DNA of 64,000 nt from Protula sp. h YS-2021 (GCA_949752745.1 OX457032.1:15389720-15453719), one strand, 5' to 3'. Numbered from the stretch's first letter, positions 51,118 through 62,760 are shown. Notes: generated by a model not told the origin, from the letters alone. Translations and numbers: made by a program.

Positions 51118-52382
51118 ATGTCACTCATACATGATCATTCGTGTAAATGCAGCCTTTCTCCATTAGAATTTTTTGTACACCAACGCAAACTGCTGTTGAA
51201 AAAAGTTGTAGACTATCAACCACTCACTGCCACCAAAGATGGTGCGCCAGTAGACTTTTATATTCCCGCTAGTACAGAGGAATATCTAGATTTGAAAAAT
51301 AGTCGACTTCTTGTTGAATGTAGCATTGTCAAGAAAAATGACACAGCTTGTAGTGCAGATGACCTGGTGGGACCAGTCAATGGTATGTTTAATGGTTTAT
51401 GGTTTAATATCGAATTATTTCTGAATGATCGGCTGATTCAACATAGCAACAACACTCATGGCTATACCAGCATAATTTCCCACCTCATCCATGATTCGGA
51501 AGAAAGTCTGAATTCTGAGCGCTCCATGCATCTCATGTGTAAGGATACTGCTACAGCGATGAATTCTCATTCGGTGAAAACTTTCAACCATGAAAACTTT
51601 AAAAACGGATTACATATAGATGCTAGCGGCAATGTTGTAGCTGAAGCAGGAAACAATGGCTTACAGCTCCGTTCTTTACATACTTGCCAAAGTCGTGGCG
51701 GCTCAAGAATTCATCTGTTTGAGCAAGATCGTTATCTTCCCAATGGCGTAAGCATTAGATTGCGTTTACTAGGCAGAAAGACGAATATCTATTACTATCT
51801 GAGAATAATGTCTATAAGACAGACCTGAAAGATGTGTTTCTGACCGTACGCAAAGTGCGAGCCAGTCCAGGGATTCAGCTAGGCCATACAGTTGCATTAA
51901 TGAAAACTCCTACCAAGTTCCCTATTACCAGGAAAAATGCAAAATTTTAGCCATTTCCGCCGGATTCTAATCCTTTGTGAAAGGTAACATCTTTTTGGGT
52001 CAATTACCAAAAACGTATTGTCATTGCAATGATTCATAACGGAGCCCTTGCTGAAACACTGACAAGAAGTCCATACAATTTTAAACATTTTAACATTAAC
52101 TACATGCAACTTTACACTGGTAGTGAACCAGTACTATCCAAACCTCTCAAGCTTAACATTGATAATGGAAAATATCTTGACACTTTTGAAGTTCTTTACA
52201 AATCTTTTGCTACACTGAATGGTGAGAAAGGCTCCATCATCAAAGGGGAAGATTGGTCTAGAGGTTATGCTTTATTTTCTTTCGAGTTAACACCCGATCA
52301 TGATGGTGATGATCATTATGCTCTTATCGAGCATAGAAACCTGAGACTTATATTTTATGGAGTATTTTCTATGAATCAATGA
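51118..52382 (+). pseudogene. Polinton major capsid protein (double jelly roll)
   Basis: The main shell protein of predicted Polinton virions; it belongs to the group long annotated as F54H12.2-like proteins. I chose the Met at 51118 (MSLIHDHSCKCSLSPLEFF) because family members start with a similar S-x-I-H-D-x-S-C-E-C. Following are DGAPVDFYIPASTEEYLDLK, VGPVNGMFNGLWFNIELFLN, and SNNTHGYTSIISHLIHD. A frameshift lies near 51790, and another stop near 51950. The C-terminal block is 52029-52382 (NFKHFNINYMQLYTGSEPVL; YFLT-like end). The frame breaks show that it is not expressed intact. Confidence 0.87.
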
Positions 52383-52386
52383 ATCT

Positions 52387-52746
52387 ATGAATCAACTACT
52401 AGCATTACAGCAAGGGGCCTATGTCATCAACACCGATGATCATGACGAGCCTGCTGAACATTGGGTTGCCGTGTACTTTGATAAAGTTGTGGAATATTTT
52501 GACTCTTATGGACTTGCAGCTGTATGTGAACGCTAAGAAGAATTTCTAAATAATGAGTATGTGAATAATTCAGTAACATTACAGCAACCCATTTTCAATG
52601 CGTGTATTTTCTATTGTATATATTACATACTGCATGGAGCTCGAGATTATAGCATGTTCAACATTATCAATATACTAAAAAGAAGTGATGGACATGTTGT
52701 AGTCAAAGACTTTATCTATATACATTATAAACGATTGTTCTATTAA
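52387..52746 (+). pseudogene. Polinton adenovirus-type cysteine protease
   Basis: The capsid maturation protease, Ulp1/adenain-like. 119 codons from the ATG at 52387, with one in-frame TAA at 52534. The triad is visible: His in AEHWVAVYFD, Asp in VEYFDSYG, and Cys in NACIFYC, preceded by Gln in TLQQPIF. It ends ILHGARDYSMFNIINIL. It starts 5 bases after the capsid stop. The overlap-like spacing fits the usual capsid-protease pair. Confidence 0.82.
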
Positions 52747-52864
52747 ACTTGCTTTTAGTTAAGTTTTTTTATTTGTAGTTTTTTTAGTGATATATTTATC
52801 TAAATGTATATGTGTAAATGTTACTGCTGTACCTGATCATATCAATCTAGTCACACTGGGGTCA

Positions 52865-52977
52865 GGTGTTAATTCACCCGTAAGCCCCCCTCTTTTCATT
52901 CTTAATGAGGGGTCCCTGGCGACATATCAATTCACCCGTGAATCCCCTTTTCATTCTTAATGAGGGGTCCCTGGCAA
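52865..52977. repeat. Tandem 58-bp pair with hairpin between convergent Polinton genes
   Basis: TTCACCCGT, a C-run, TTTTCATTCTTAATGAGGGG and TCCCTGGC occur twice, about 58 bases apart. In each copy CCCCT/CATT can pair with AATG/AGGGG around a short loop. It sits just after the plus-strand protease and before the minus-strand genes, so it may mark 3' ends. That function is inferred. Confidence 0.7.
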
Positions 52978-52985
52978 GGTGGTAA

Positions 52986-53228
52986 CTATATGTATGATAT
53001 ATACCATGTATCCTTTATCATATTAGTGAAATAAAAAGTATTTTGATCTTTGTAATCATATATAGTTCTATATTTGTATGATTGTTTTTTTGTTTGGTTT
53101 TTTTTTATTTCATTAAATAAATGTTGAAACTGTATACCATCACGTTCAAAGACTCTCACATTAAGATGTTCTGACACTTGTAGAAGAAATCCTGGCATTG
53201 GTAAGGATTCAAAGTAATCCTTCACCAA
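52986..53228 (-). CDS. Hypothetical minus-strand Polinton ORF
   Basis: 80 codons. It starts KDYFESLPMPGFLLQVSEHL and NVRVFERDGIQFQHLF, then becomes Lys/Tyr-rich. It lies downstream of the PC4-like gene on the same strand and may be a separate small gene or the broken end of another. The family is not recognised. Confidence 0.4.
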   Translation of the reverse strand: MVKDYFESLPMPGFLLQVSEHLNVRVFERDGIQFQHLFNEIKKNQTKKQSYKYRTIYDYKDQNTFYFTNMIKDTWYISYI

Positions 53229-53337
53229 GGCTCGATCTTAAGGAGATAGGATAATGTAAGTTCCACAATAAGAGTATCGTCAGTTCACCCAAGTAATCCA
53301 GAGAGAGTTGCACGCTTGAGTTCATTATGATAAACAG

Positions 53338-53803
53338 TTACTGTTTTTGCTGAATGTTGCAACATTTATACGCATCAATCTGCTGAAGTATCTCATCCAC
53401 TAGATTCATCTCCTCTTTCAGCATTTGCCATTCTTTCAAGGGTAGTAAAATTCCATTTTTGGTAGAATGTAACTTTCCAGTAGCGCTATCTGTGATATAT
53501 TCACGAAAGTTGATCAAGACTTGTTGTTGATATTTGGCTACTTTCACATATTTATTTCCATGAATGGGTATTATAATTGGCACATCATCTGGGGACATCT
53601 TCTTTTTTCAAGAATTGTAAGTTTTTCTTCAGTCTTCTTACTCTTTTGCACTTATCATCTGGTTCAAGTGTCAGTTTTTAGGCTTTGGAGCGTTTTTACG
53701 ATTACCATTAGGTTTACGCTTCACACCTTCTATCTTTGACTTTTCCATTTTAGAGTCATCAGTCATCCTTTCAGATGTAACTTCAGATGTGACTTCAGAC
53801 ATG
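53338..53803 (-). pseudogene. PC4/p15-type transcriptional coactivator domain protein in the Polinton
   Basis: The C-terminal part (53338-53598) reads GNKYVKVAKYQQQVLINFRE, then TGKLHSTKNGILLPLKEW and LKEEMNLVDEILQQ. This is the layout of the PC4 single-strand DNA-binding fold: a K/R-Y-V strand, I-R-E-Y, K-x-G-I-x-L, then W-x-x-L-K. Upstream, an N-terminal tail beginning MSEVTSEVTSERM (from about 53803) is Ser/Lys-rich like eukaryotic PC4 tails. One frameshift near 53675 joins the two parts. It lies between polymerase B and the protease, on the polymerase strand. PC4 proteins act in transcription and repair in hosts; its role here is unknown. Confidence 0.65.
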
Positions 53804-53956
53804 TTCACTCTTAACTATAAAATGTAAAAAATGATTGTCATATCTAAAAGTCTATGAAGTCAGTTTATAATGACCATGAGCTAACGTAGTATAACGGTCA
53901 CTCAACACATAGCACTTATCAGCAAATGAGGATAGAGCATTCTTCACAATCTTCCT

Positions 53957-55734
53957 TTAAGAACTGTCCTTGCATTGGGCATGTTTTATTCGCCTCTGGC
54001 AAGCGCGCGTAATGCTCTTAGCTGTACCCTTTTCAATTCCACCATTATACTGCAAGCTATACATCTCCGGTCCCACAAACTCCTCCACCGGAACCCCTGT
54101 CATTTCATCCTTCATTTTTCCTACCATTTTCTTGTTTGCATTGGAATGTAGGAAATGCTCCTTTGGGTAATCGCCGGTATCAAAAGAGTGAGCATCCTCT
54201 TGCATCTCTTTGTAAATGTTGTTTGTAGGGATGTCATAGCACAAGCTATCTGTATCACTGAAGAGTAGTTTTGCCTCTAAATACTTTTTTCATGTAAATT
54301 ATAATTGAAAATAGAACATGAGTGTCTTGCTAAGTTTCAGAGCAGTGAACCCAACCTAATTGGGTTTGTTCAACACTACATTTGGTTTAAAGCTGTGCAC
54401 GGCTGTTAAGTCTTCATTGAAAATTTTGAATTTGTAAAGCGTTGGCAGCAAACTTCGGTAATGTACCACATACTTTTCCTTGTTGTGTAGATTGGGAATC
54501 AACTTTTCAGTAGGTTTCCCCGTCATTCCCAACTGTTTTCTCAAGTTCTTACTGTACTCCGACAATTCACTGATTCGAATAGTTTTTTTTTCTCAGGATC
54601 CAGTGGATAGTCATTATGCAGATCATGGATTTCATGAGGGTATTCAAAATCCATCTCTTAAATGTATCATGTTTCAGCATCTTCACTCACTTTGATAAAG
54701 TCTAGAGACTCTGGATCCTCCACACTTGCAAACCCACATTCAGGCATACTCTGTGACATCGCCCAATCATAGAGATTGTTGGCATCCAAGTACATGATGC
54801 AATTGGAAGGTTTGGTTGGATCATAGTCTGGAACATAAGGGTTTTTGGCTTTCGCATACTTGTGTGTAATGGCTGAAATACCTCCTCGCATACCTTGCTC
54901 CACCATTTGATATATGTCAATATCATCAATCAATCATCTCGACTGATGTAGATGGGTACCACAGCCTCATCTTCCGAGACAGTGATGCACATGTTATTCA
55001 CCTTTTCAAATTTAGGAATTTGATGGATTGGTGTTGGAAATGTCATACCTTCTGCGTTCAGCTCATATTCAAACGGTCGGTACCTATATGCTAAATTTGC
55101 ATTTTTATGCATCGGGTGTTGATGAGCTAATGCTGACCATAAGAAGCACTTGTTACCTGTGTTCTTTATGTTAATGCCACCTCTGAAATGCTTTATTCTC
55201 TTTGGCAACTCAATGTAGCTGAAGGCTTGCAAAGAGTCCGATGAAGCAGTATGGACTTCAATCTGAAGAATTTTATCAAGCACCCATCCAGAGCCTTGAC
55301 GTTCATGTTCATCAAACTTGCTCGTCAATGACCCTTTGATGAAGCGCTTTAAATGTCTGAGTGCTGATATAACTGGTATCCATACGTTCAGTCAACTGCC
55401 CTCCTTCATTGATTGTAATTTTCATCAACCGAGCTTTAATGTTGATGTATGATTTCATACCATTGTGTAATTTATTTGTTAAATGTTGTTTTATACGATT
55501 TTCCTGCTGTCGCATTTCTTGTAACAAGTCAGAGTCATTCACAGGTTGTAAAATTTCTTCTTGTGCGTGTCTACCAAGACTTGTTCTTCTACCTCTGCCA
55601 ACTTGTACTGCATTTGTTTTTTTTTGCAGGAAAATATGATTCATCATTTCTTCTTTTTGTACGTTTGTTACACGTATGACTTACATTCTCATCAAAGACA
55701 TCATAGCAAACATAGCAAACCCTGAATCCATATC
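53957..55734 (-). pseudogene. Polinton protein-primed DNA polymerase B, with two large deletions
   Basis: The polymerase copies Polinton DNA. Reading from the gypsy junction (55734) inward, there is a Cys/His-rich start, then the N-terminal region 55312-55647, the conserved GSGWVLDKI and SYIELPKRIKHFRGGINIKN (54930-55328), and FLWSALAHQHPMHK. The next recognisable block is YMVEQG-like then RGGISAITHKYAKAKNPYVP and IMYLDANNLYDWAMSQSMP (motif A). PNLHNKEKYVVHYRSLLPT follows, then KFKIFNEDL, and finally [13 protein letters not shown] (motif C). The exonuclease domain and the motif B region are missing. Stops and shifts occur elsewhere. Confidence 0.87.
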
Positions 55735-55895
55735 TGTTGTGCTATTGAATGATGCGACTAGATTTATGTTGAAACCTTTATTTACATCTGAGCCATTCTG
55801 GTTATTACGTCACATGGTCACATGACCAGATAGAACATATTCAGTAAACAATACCCAAGGGTATTGATAGTTGTAACACTATCAATAATATTACA
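55735..55895 (-). repeat. 3' LTR of the gypsy element
   Basis: 161 bp, about 90% identical by eye to the copy at 63419-63577. The ends are TG...CA when read on minus. The divergence between the two LTRs indicates a fairly old insertion. Confidence 0.92.
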
Positions 55896-56440
55896 TCTCC
55901 TTTTCTTAAACAAAAAAACATTAGATACTGCTTTACTGAAACAATACACGACTTTATTTCATGCGAAGAATACTTACTAAACTTTCAAAACTTTTTAAGC
56001 ATTTTACTGGTTTTCAATTTTATTTGAAGAGCGATAAATGAGTACAAAATGACTAATTGTTGCTGATTGTTTACTTCTTGCGAAGCAACATTAACATTAA
56101 AGTACCTTTCTGTTAAAAGATAAAAAAAGAAACATAATAGTAGAAAGAACATTAAGAAGCATAAGCATGGGAAAATACTTTACTCAATTCTGACTCATCT
56201 CTCTTTTTTTTACTTCCGGTGTCGGTTGTGTGATGAGTCTATAAAGTGGGCGACAATAGCTATAACAATATATACAATATGAACTAACTTGTTTTAAAAC
56301 ACTAAATTAGTAAAAAAAAAAAAATAAACAAAATACCTATATGCGAACTGGATATCAATCACTGACTAAGAGAATTATTTACGCAAGCGATTAATATCCA
56401 ACTGTATTTTCCAGAGTCCATTCGATAATTCAAAATTTTT

Positions 56441-57605
56441 TTACCAGTTCAACTTATTGGATCTCTTCGTTGTCCTTCCTGACCTCGCAGTGAACGATGT
56501 TTTCTCTCCGTTATCTTTGGTACCAGTATTAGGTGCAATGTTTTTCTTGTCCAACCGGTTTTTAATGTCTTCGTTTTGACTAACCTGAGGACTATCTGAG
56601 CTCTTACACGGGCTTGTCTGATTTTGCGCTTTCTCAAGTTTTTTCACTGTTTTGGTTGGGAAGAGGAAGCGCAATAAATGCGTTTCGATTTCTACGAAGG
56701 GTGTCTCTAAGTGGAGATGGGCAACTGACTTTTACCTTATAAGATCTTTGATTCTCTGGAAGCTGTTCTGAGATTACCCCCTCCTTTCTGTTATCTCTAA
56801 TACGTACTGGTTGACCTGGAACGAGCTGTGAGAGGGGTTTAGCATTGTGTTTTCTGTCATGATAGAATTTCATATTCTGCTTGTAAACTTCTTCTTTTCT
56901 GCGCATGTCAGCAGGTGTGGGGCTGCTGGTAATGTTGTTCTCAGCCGTCTGCCGAATAAAAGTTCAGCATGGCTATATCCGTTATGGATGGGAGTTGGCC
57001 TATAATTGAGAAGTGCTATGTACGGATCGTTATTTTTCTTCATGAGGTTTTTATTGCTATTTCTGCACACCCATTTCCACTCGTGTGAGTTGGCGAAAGT
57101 GTTAAATGGAGAAAATTGTACTCCATACTGAATTTTTCGCCATTGCACTGTTTTGTAGTTGTCCTCCATTGTCGGAAATTAAAATTTCCGGGATTTCATG
57201 TCTGAAAAAATTGATTTGAGGTGATTTATTATAGCACCTGCATTTTGGCCATCTTTAAGTGGAGCAATTTCCAAATACCTGGAATAGTAATCTACCACTT
57301 CTAAGTAGGTCTTACCTCGAAGTTCACATAAATCGCAAGCTACCTTCTGCAAAGGTCTGCCCGGAAGTGGGGTTGGTTCCAATGGCTCCGCAGTTTTAGG
57401 CTGCTGCCTAATACAGGTCAGGCAATTTTTGACCACGTCTTCAATCTGTTTTGATTGTCCAATCCACCAAACTGAAGTTCTTGCTCTTTCTCGGCATTTA
57501 GTATGGCCAAGATGGCCTTAGTGTATACGATCTAAAATTTCAAGACGTATTGAGTACGGAATAACAATTCTGCTGTCCTTCAATAAGAGGCCATCTTAAA
57601 TGGAG
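56441..57605 (-). pseudogene. Integrase of the gypsy element
   Basis: Read on minus from about 57605, DGLLLKDSRIVIPYSIRLEI leads to the zinc-binding region and QIEDVVKNCLTCIRQQ (57436 downward). The core has QKVACDLCELRGKTYLEVVD (first Asp) and YYSRYLEIAPL. Then come frame breaks, and NNDPYIALLNYRPTPIHNGY, SHAELLFGRRLRTTLP (57169-56870). The C-terminal block has VPGQPVRIRD and YKVKVSCPSPLRDTLRRNR, and ends ARSGRTTKRSNKLNW. This resembles K02A2.6-type gypsy polyproteins of invertebrates. A stop in the zinc region and frame changes disable it. Confidence 0.85.
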
Positions 57606-57621
57606 TACTCCGCAGGAAACT

Positions 57622-60401
57622 TTTTTTGTTTTTAATTTATTTATTTATTTATTTATTTTACAAATAAACCAGGTAAACGCACACAAATATCTCTGGACAA
57701 CAGAAAACGCCACATAATGAGCACCACAGCACTTACTCTTACCCAAATATACTACAGTCTCATTTATGCCATCATTTACAGACAATCACAAACCACATAA
57801 AACATTTAAAACGTCAGTCACAACATTTCCTCAAGTTTGAGTTAAGAAGCTTTTACTTTCAGGATTCAACACCGTTTTGTTCTAAATTTTCGCTTTGCCC
57901 AACTAGTTGCGGAAATTGGCGGTATTTGATACTGAAATTTGCATCAGACAAAAGCCTGCGATCTACGACTATTCTTTTAAGTATAGCAAAAAGCATAACA
58001 TCAACTGATAAATATTTTTATATGTTCTGATATAAAAAACATATTAACATATTTTTTAGTAAGTAATAACATCATATTCATGGCGGTATCTGTAGCTCCA
58101 AACAAAAATTCTGTTTTAGTAATATTTTCCAAAAGCAGATTTCTGGGATCTATACATTTAAATAACTTTTCGAGCCACATTTTCGTTACTTGGCATTCAA
58201 TAAGTGCATGCACTATTGTATCAGGAGTATTCGAATTACAGAATTACAGAAGTTACAGAAGTTCACTGTCTTTGATTTTCCATTTTTGTAGATTACTTCC
58301 AGTGTTTGCAATATTATGGACAATTTTAAACTGAAGGGCTAATATCTTAGGCTCTTTGATGGCTTTTCTACACAACGGTAGACTACCATAAATTGCGCCC
58401 TCATCTAAGCCTTCTTCTAATGACCACATTCTTAATGAAGCAGGTGCTTGAGTGATATTCTTTAAAAATTCATCGTAGAATGTCCTACTTTTGGCTTTAG
58501 AAATATCAATCAATTTTCCGCTTATTAGTTTAAAGATTTTGCTTTCAAAATTAACGACTGGCCTGGGAGTACCTATTACCTCAGATTTTAATCCGCTATT
58601 TTTAATAGCACTTATTACCCCTAAGTACCTCAAAAAGTTTGTCTTGACATGGTAGCGTTCTACAATTTCGGCATATGAAAGAAAACTACCACTTCTTTTA
58701 CATAGGTCATGAATAAAAACTATTCCCTTCTTCCACCATTCTTTAAAAAATAGGCTTTTCCCTCCCGCTAATATTCTACAATTGTTCCATATTATCTTAG
58801 CACAATCATTGAATATAAAAATCTCTTTTGCAAAATTTAACATTCGCTTATAAAACATAGGAATATATGGTAATTTCGAAGTATCGTAGTCACATCTTAA
58901 TAAAAGATTTAATCCACCAATAGGAGTAAAATATTGTTGCGCATACTGGTTCCAACTATTACCTTCTACTATCCGCCATAGCCACTGAAATCGTAAAGCC
59001 TTTAGTTGGCACCCAACATCAATGCTTCTTAGACCCCCTTTGTCAAAATTGGCTATTGCCGCAGTATGCTTAACTTTCGGGGGTTTGTAATTCCAAACAA
59101 AGCAGTTTATCTCCTGTTGTATTTTTGTTTCAAAGCTATGTTCGATTTCAGTTATTGACATAGAATAGATAAGGTTAGAGATGCCGAAAGTTTTAGAGAT
59201 ATATATTTTCCCCAAAATACTGATGTCCCTTTGGCACCAAATTTTAAAAATTTGGACCATTTTATCAAGTTTCTGTCTGAAATTAATATAATGCTTATCT
59301 TTGTCGCCTCTGCCAATTTGAATGCCAAGCATATTAAAAGAATCTCTTTTAACTGGCATATTAAGGATATAAAAATCTTTGTATTTCCAGGGACCCAAAA
59401 AAACCAGAATAGACTTGTCCGTGTTCAATTTTAAACCGGACAATTCTGAGAAACCCCGCAGTGTTTCAATTAAAGTATATACATACGGAATAGTTTTGAG
59501 CAAACACGTGCAATCGTCTGAAAATTGTTTTAACTTATTTACATCTTTAGCAATTTTTATCCCTTCAATTTCTGTGTTGTTTCTGGTTTTATCCCCCATT
59601 ATATCCGCACAAAGAATAAACAGCAAACCCGATAGACCGCACCCGCTTAACTCCTCTGCTAAGATTGAACCATTTAGATGCGAACCCGTTATTGATTACG
59701 CAGCTGTAAATATCAGTGTAACAAACTTTGACTAGTGAAATAAGATCTGGGCCATAGTTAAATTCCCTCAAAACTGAAAACATGAAAGGCCATTCAATAG
59801 AATCAAATGCCTTTTCAAAATCGAGCTGAATTAATATACCGGGTTCTTCTACACGATCACAATGTTCTATAAGGTCTTCAATGAAACGCACACTTTCACC
59901 AACAAACCTATATTTGAAGAAGCCACTCTGACCAGGGTGTATGATAAATGATATTACTTTTTCAAGTCTCCTGGCAAGGGATTTTGTGAGAATCTTATAG
60001 TTAGTGTTTAGTAAACTAACAGGTCTCCAATTCTTTATTTTTGTAAAATCTTTACCTTTCTTTTCAAGTAAAGTTAGAACTCCTCTACATTGTGACATTG
60101 ATAAAATTCCACTTCGTCTGGAAAAAATTGAAACATTCTACCAATTTGAGAACAATGGAAGTCCAGAATTCTTTATAAAACTCAGCAGGTATGCCATCAC
60201 ATCCCGGCGATTTATTTGATTTAAAACATTTTAAAGCTTCCAAACACTCATTTACAGTTAGTTCGCCTTCACAAGCTAGTTTTTGATCTTCTGTTAAATG
60301 TCTGTCCGTTGCTACGTTTTGATTAATGAACTCAAGGTTATTTTCTTCTTTAAGACTTGAAGAGTAAAGGCTTTCATAAAACTCTTCCAGAAGTTGAAGC
60401 T
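57622..60401 (-). mobile_element. Tx1/L1-like LINE, 5'-truncated, inserted in gypsy pol
   Basis: On minus it starts inside the RT N-terminus at about 60401 and ends in a (TAAA)n / A-rich tail at 57622-57662. GAAACT occurs at both edges (57616-57621 and 60402-60407), a candidate 6-bp target duplication; it is short and could be partly chance. The host gypsy reading frame stops at PYMQFQ before it and resumes after it at a segment leading to DGLLLKD. The insertion therefore splits RNase H/tether from integrase. Confidence 0.85.
58001..60401 (-). pseudogene. Reverse transcriptase of the nested Tx1-like LINE
   Basis: It starts EEFYESLYSSSLKEENNLEF (the chimeric ORF 60085-60489 joins gypsy and LINE here) and has FKSNKSPGCDGIPAEFYKEF. 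After a frameshift at about 60095 come KNWRPVSLLNTNYKILTKSL, GQSGFFKYRFVGESV and IQLDFEKAFDSIEWPFM (59589-60098). Next is SRGVKRVRSIGFAVYSL, a degraded R-Q-G-D-P region. In ORF 58253-59626 (457 codons), LKQFSDDCTCLL carries a degraded F/YADD box, with SDD retained. Then come LSGLKLNTDKSILVFLG, the tail WNYKPPKVKH, and GGLRSIDVGCQLKALRF. A further frame break precedes 58001-58213. It is not functional but better preserved than the copy at 35-39 kb. Confidence 0.87.
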
Positions 60402-60509
60402 GAAACTGCATATAAGGGAGTAAAATAGTTGGAACTTGACTTTTATCAGGCCAACCTTTCTGGGTGTACAACATAATTCTTGTGCACACTTCATCTTCAT
60501 GTTGAAGTT

Positions 60510-61190
60510 CGCGAATTGTTCTAACTTTCTTTCAATGATGGGAAGAACTTCAATTACCTACTTAACAAATGCTTCCGTTTCCTCAGCTAAATACGTTTTG
60601 TCTTGTTCTGTTGTGGACAATGGAGCACGACTAAGGGTATCCGGAGTGTACATTCCCATACCTGGTAAATGTTGTATGTTGAATCTGAACCGCGTGAGCC
60701 TGATTTTGAATCAATTTATCCTAGGGGGTATTTCGTCGAGCCTCTTTTCGGCAATTATAGGCACCAACGGCTTATGGTCAGTGACTAACGGGAAATCTAA
60801 GCTTAACACATACTCAGCAAATTTTTCACAACCCCAGGTCAAGGCCAAAGCCTCTTTTTCAATTTGTGCATACCGTCGCTCACAGTCTGTTAGACTTCTA
60901 CTCGCGTATGAGACAGGTCTAAATTCACCTGTAGTAGTAGCAGAAGAACTGCACCTAGCCCAAATGATGAACTGTCAGCCATGATTCTTGTTTCGTGTTT
61001 GACACTGTATGTCTTCAGAGTGTTTGGAGAACTGAGTTCTTCTTCGATTTTCTCCAGAGGTATTTGTTGTTGTTTACCCCATGACCAATCATTTTCCTTT
61101 TTGAGGAGTTCACGCAATGACTGTGTCATGTTGGCGAGATCTGGGATAAACTTACCCAACTGGTTTGCCTTTCCTAAAAAACGACGTAAC
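60510..61190 (-). pseudogene. RNase H and tether of the gypsy element
   Basis: Minus translation gives TRIMADSSSFGLGAVLL (first catalytic Asp, 60940-61000), SYASRSLTDCERRYAQIEKE (Glu) and ALALTWGCEKFAEYVL, FPLVTDHKPLVPI (Asp). After a frameshift near 60720, it reads FKIRLTRFRFNIQHLPGMGM and YTPDTLSRAPLSTTEQ. The tether then runs to QKGWPDKSQVPTILLPYMQ, just before the LINE junction. Confidence 0.85.
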
Positions 61191-61364
61191 TCGTTGGAGA
61201 ACTGAGTTCTTCTTCGATTTTCTCCAGAGGTATTTGTTGTTGTTTACCCCATGACCAATCATTTTCCTTTTTGAGGAGTTCACGCAATGACTGTGTCATG
61301 TTGGCGAGATCTGGGATAAACTTACCCAACTGGTTTGCCATTCCTAAAAAACGACGGAACTCTC
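61025..61364. repeat. 170-bp tandem duplication inside gypsy pol
   Basis: 61025-61194 and 61195-61364 are nearly identical (for example GAGAACTGAGTTCTTCTTCG at 61027 and 61197). They differ by a few bases near their ends. It repeats the RT thumb/RNase H linker (LANMTQSLRELLKKENDW appears twice). Confidence 0.95.
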
Positions 61365-62760
61365 TTATATTTGTGGGTGCAGGCATGTGTGTGATAGCCT
61401 TTATCTTGCTGTCATCTGGCAAAATACCACTGGGACCAATTTTATGCCCTACAAAACTTACCTCTCTGTTGAGAAATTCATACTTGCTTGGGTTTAGAGT
61501 GATTCCGGTATTTTGTAACTTCTCTAAAACCGGAAATAGGGCTTGTTTGTGTGACACAATGTCTTTGTTGTCCACCAATATATCGTCAATTTGAATAATG
61601 ACATGCTTTTGTTGTTCCACAATATCGTGTATAACCTCCTGGAATACCTCTGACCCACTCGAAATACCAAATGAAAGGCATAAAAAGCAATATCTTCCAA
61701 ATGGTGTGATGAATTTAGTCAACCCCTGCGATTCCTCAGCAAGTTTGACCTGATAAAAGGAGCTATTTGCGTCAAGTTTTGTGAATATTTTTGCGTCCTG
61801 TAACTTAGCGAGTGTTGATTCGACTGTGGGAAGTTGCTATCTGGGACGTCATACGTACTTGTTTAATTGAATTACATCGACGCAAATGCGTACTTCTCCC
61901 GTTTTTGGTTTTGGAACCACCACCATCCCAGCGCACCAGGGTGAAGTCTCGTTTGGTTCGAGACGTCGAATTACCCCTTGCTGTACCATGTCATCTAATG
62001 CTGTTTTAACCTTGGGAAACAATGGATGAGCAACCCATCTTGATGTATTTATTGCAAATGGCTGCCCATCCGGTTCGATTAGTTTTTTGTACTCGAAATC
62101 TTTTATTAGCCCTAATCCTGAAAATAATTTTGGGAACTTTTTCAGCATATTTTGTTTAAAATCGGATGAAGTTATTGTACTCGCAATGCTGACAAGTTGC
62201 AATATACTGATTACAGATTTGCCCAGTAATGGTGTGGCCAAATTTTTGACGACATAAAAATTTTCTGAACAAGCCTTGCTTGATTTAGTGACACATCGCG
62301 CATTGAACCGACCAAGTACTTTTAAGGGCTCAGAATGTGCACCTATCAGAACCTTTTCTTTGGGTTCCAGTGGAACCTGTTTAGCTACTCGATTGTATAA
62401 ATCAAAACTGATTACCGATACATCTGCTCCGGTGTCTATTTTGAACAAAACCGGATGTTGATTTACCGTTACATCTAGCATAAACTTATCGTCGTCATTG
62501 TCCTTGATATGAACAGCCCCTAAGAACTGCTCTCCACTGTCCTGTACACGGAATGGAACTGGGTCGATGTCCTGAAAGTGGTCTTCATCCCTCACTTCGT
62601 GAATGCGTTTCTGTTGCTTGGTTCTGCAGACTACCGCCCAGTGCCCCTTTTTCTTGCAGAAGCTGCACGTAGAATATTTCGCGGCGCAATCTTGTTTGGA
62701 ATGTTTGTTTTTATCACACCAGTTGATGTTGTTGTTGTTGATGACGTCTTGGCGCTGCAC
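61174..62760 (-). pseudogene. Gypsy nucleocapsid, protease and reverse transcriptase
   Basis: ORF 61849-62760 has a zinc knuckle CSFCKKKGHWAVVC, the aspartic protease site LFKIDTGADVSVIS, and the RT start VRICVDVIQLNKYV preceded by MVVVPKPKTGE. After a frame break at about 61850, the RT palm follows in 61174-61722. It has VIIQIDDILVDNKD (the catalytic box reads QIDD where YxDD is usual), FLNREVSFVGHKIGPSGI, and FRRFLGMANQLGKFIPDLAN. Stops between the ORFs and the downstream duplication disable it. Confidence 0.88.

Noticed and set aside
60085..60489. Single 134-residue protein spanning gypsy and LINE
   Set aside because: Its first part is gypsy tether and the rest LINE reverse transcriptase; it is a chance fusion at the insertion junction.
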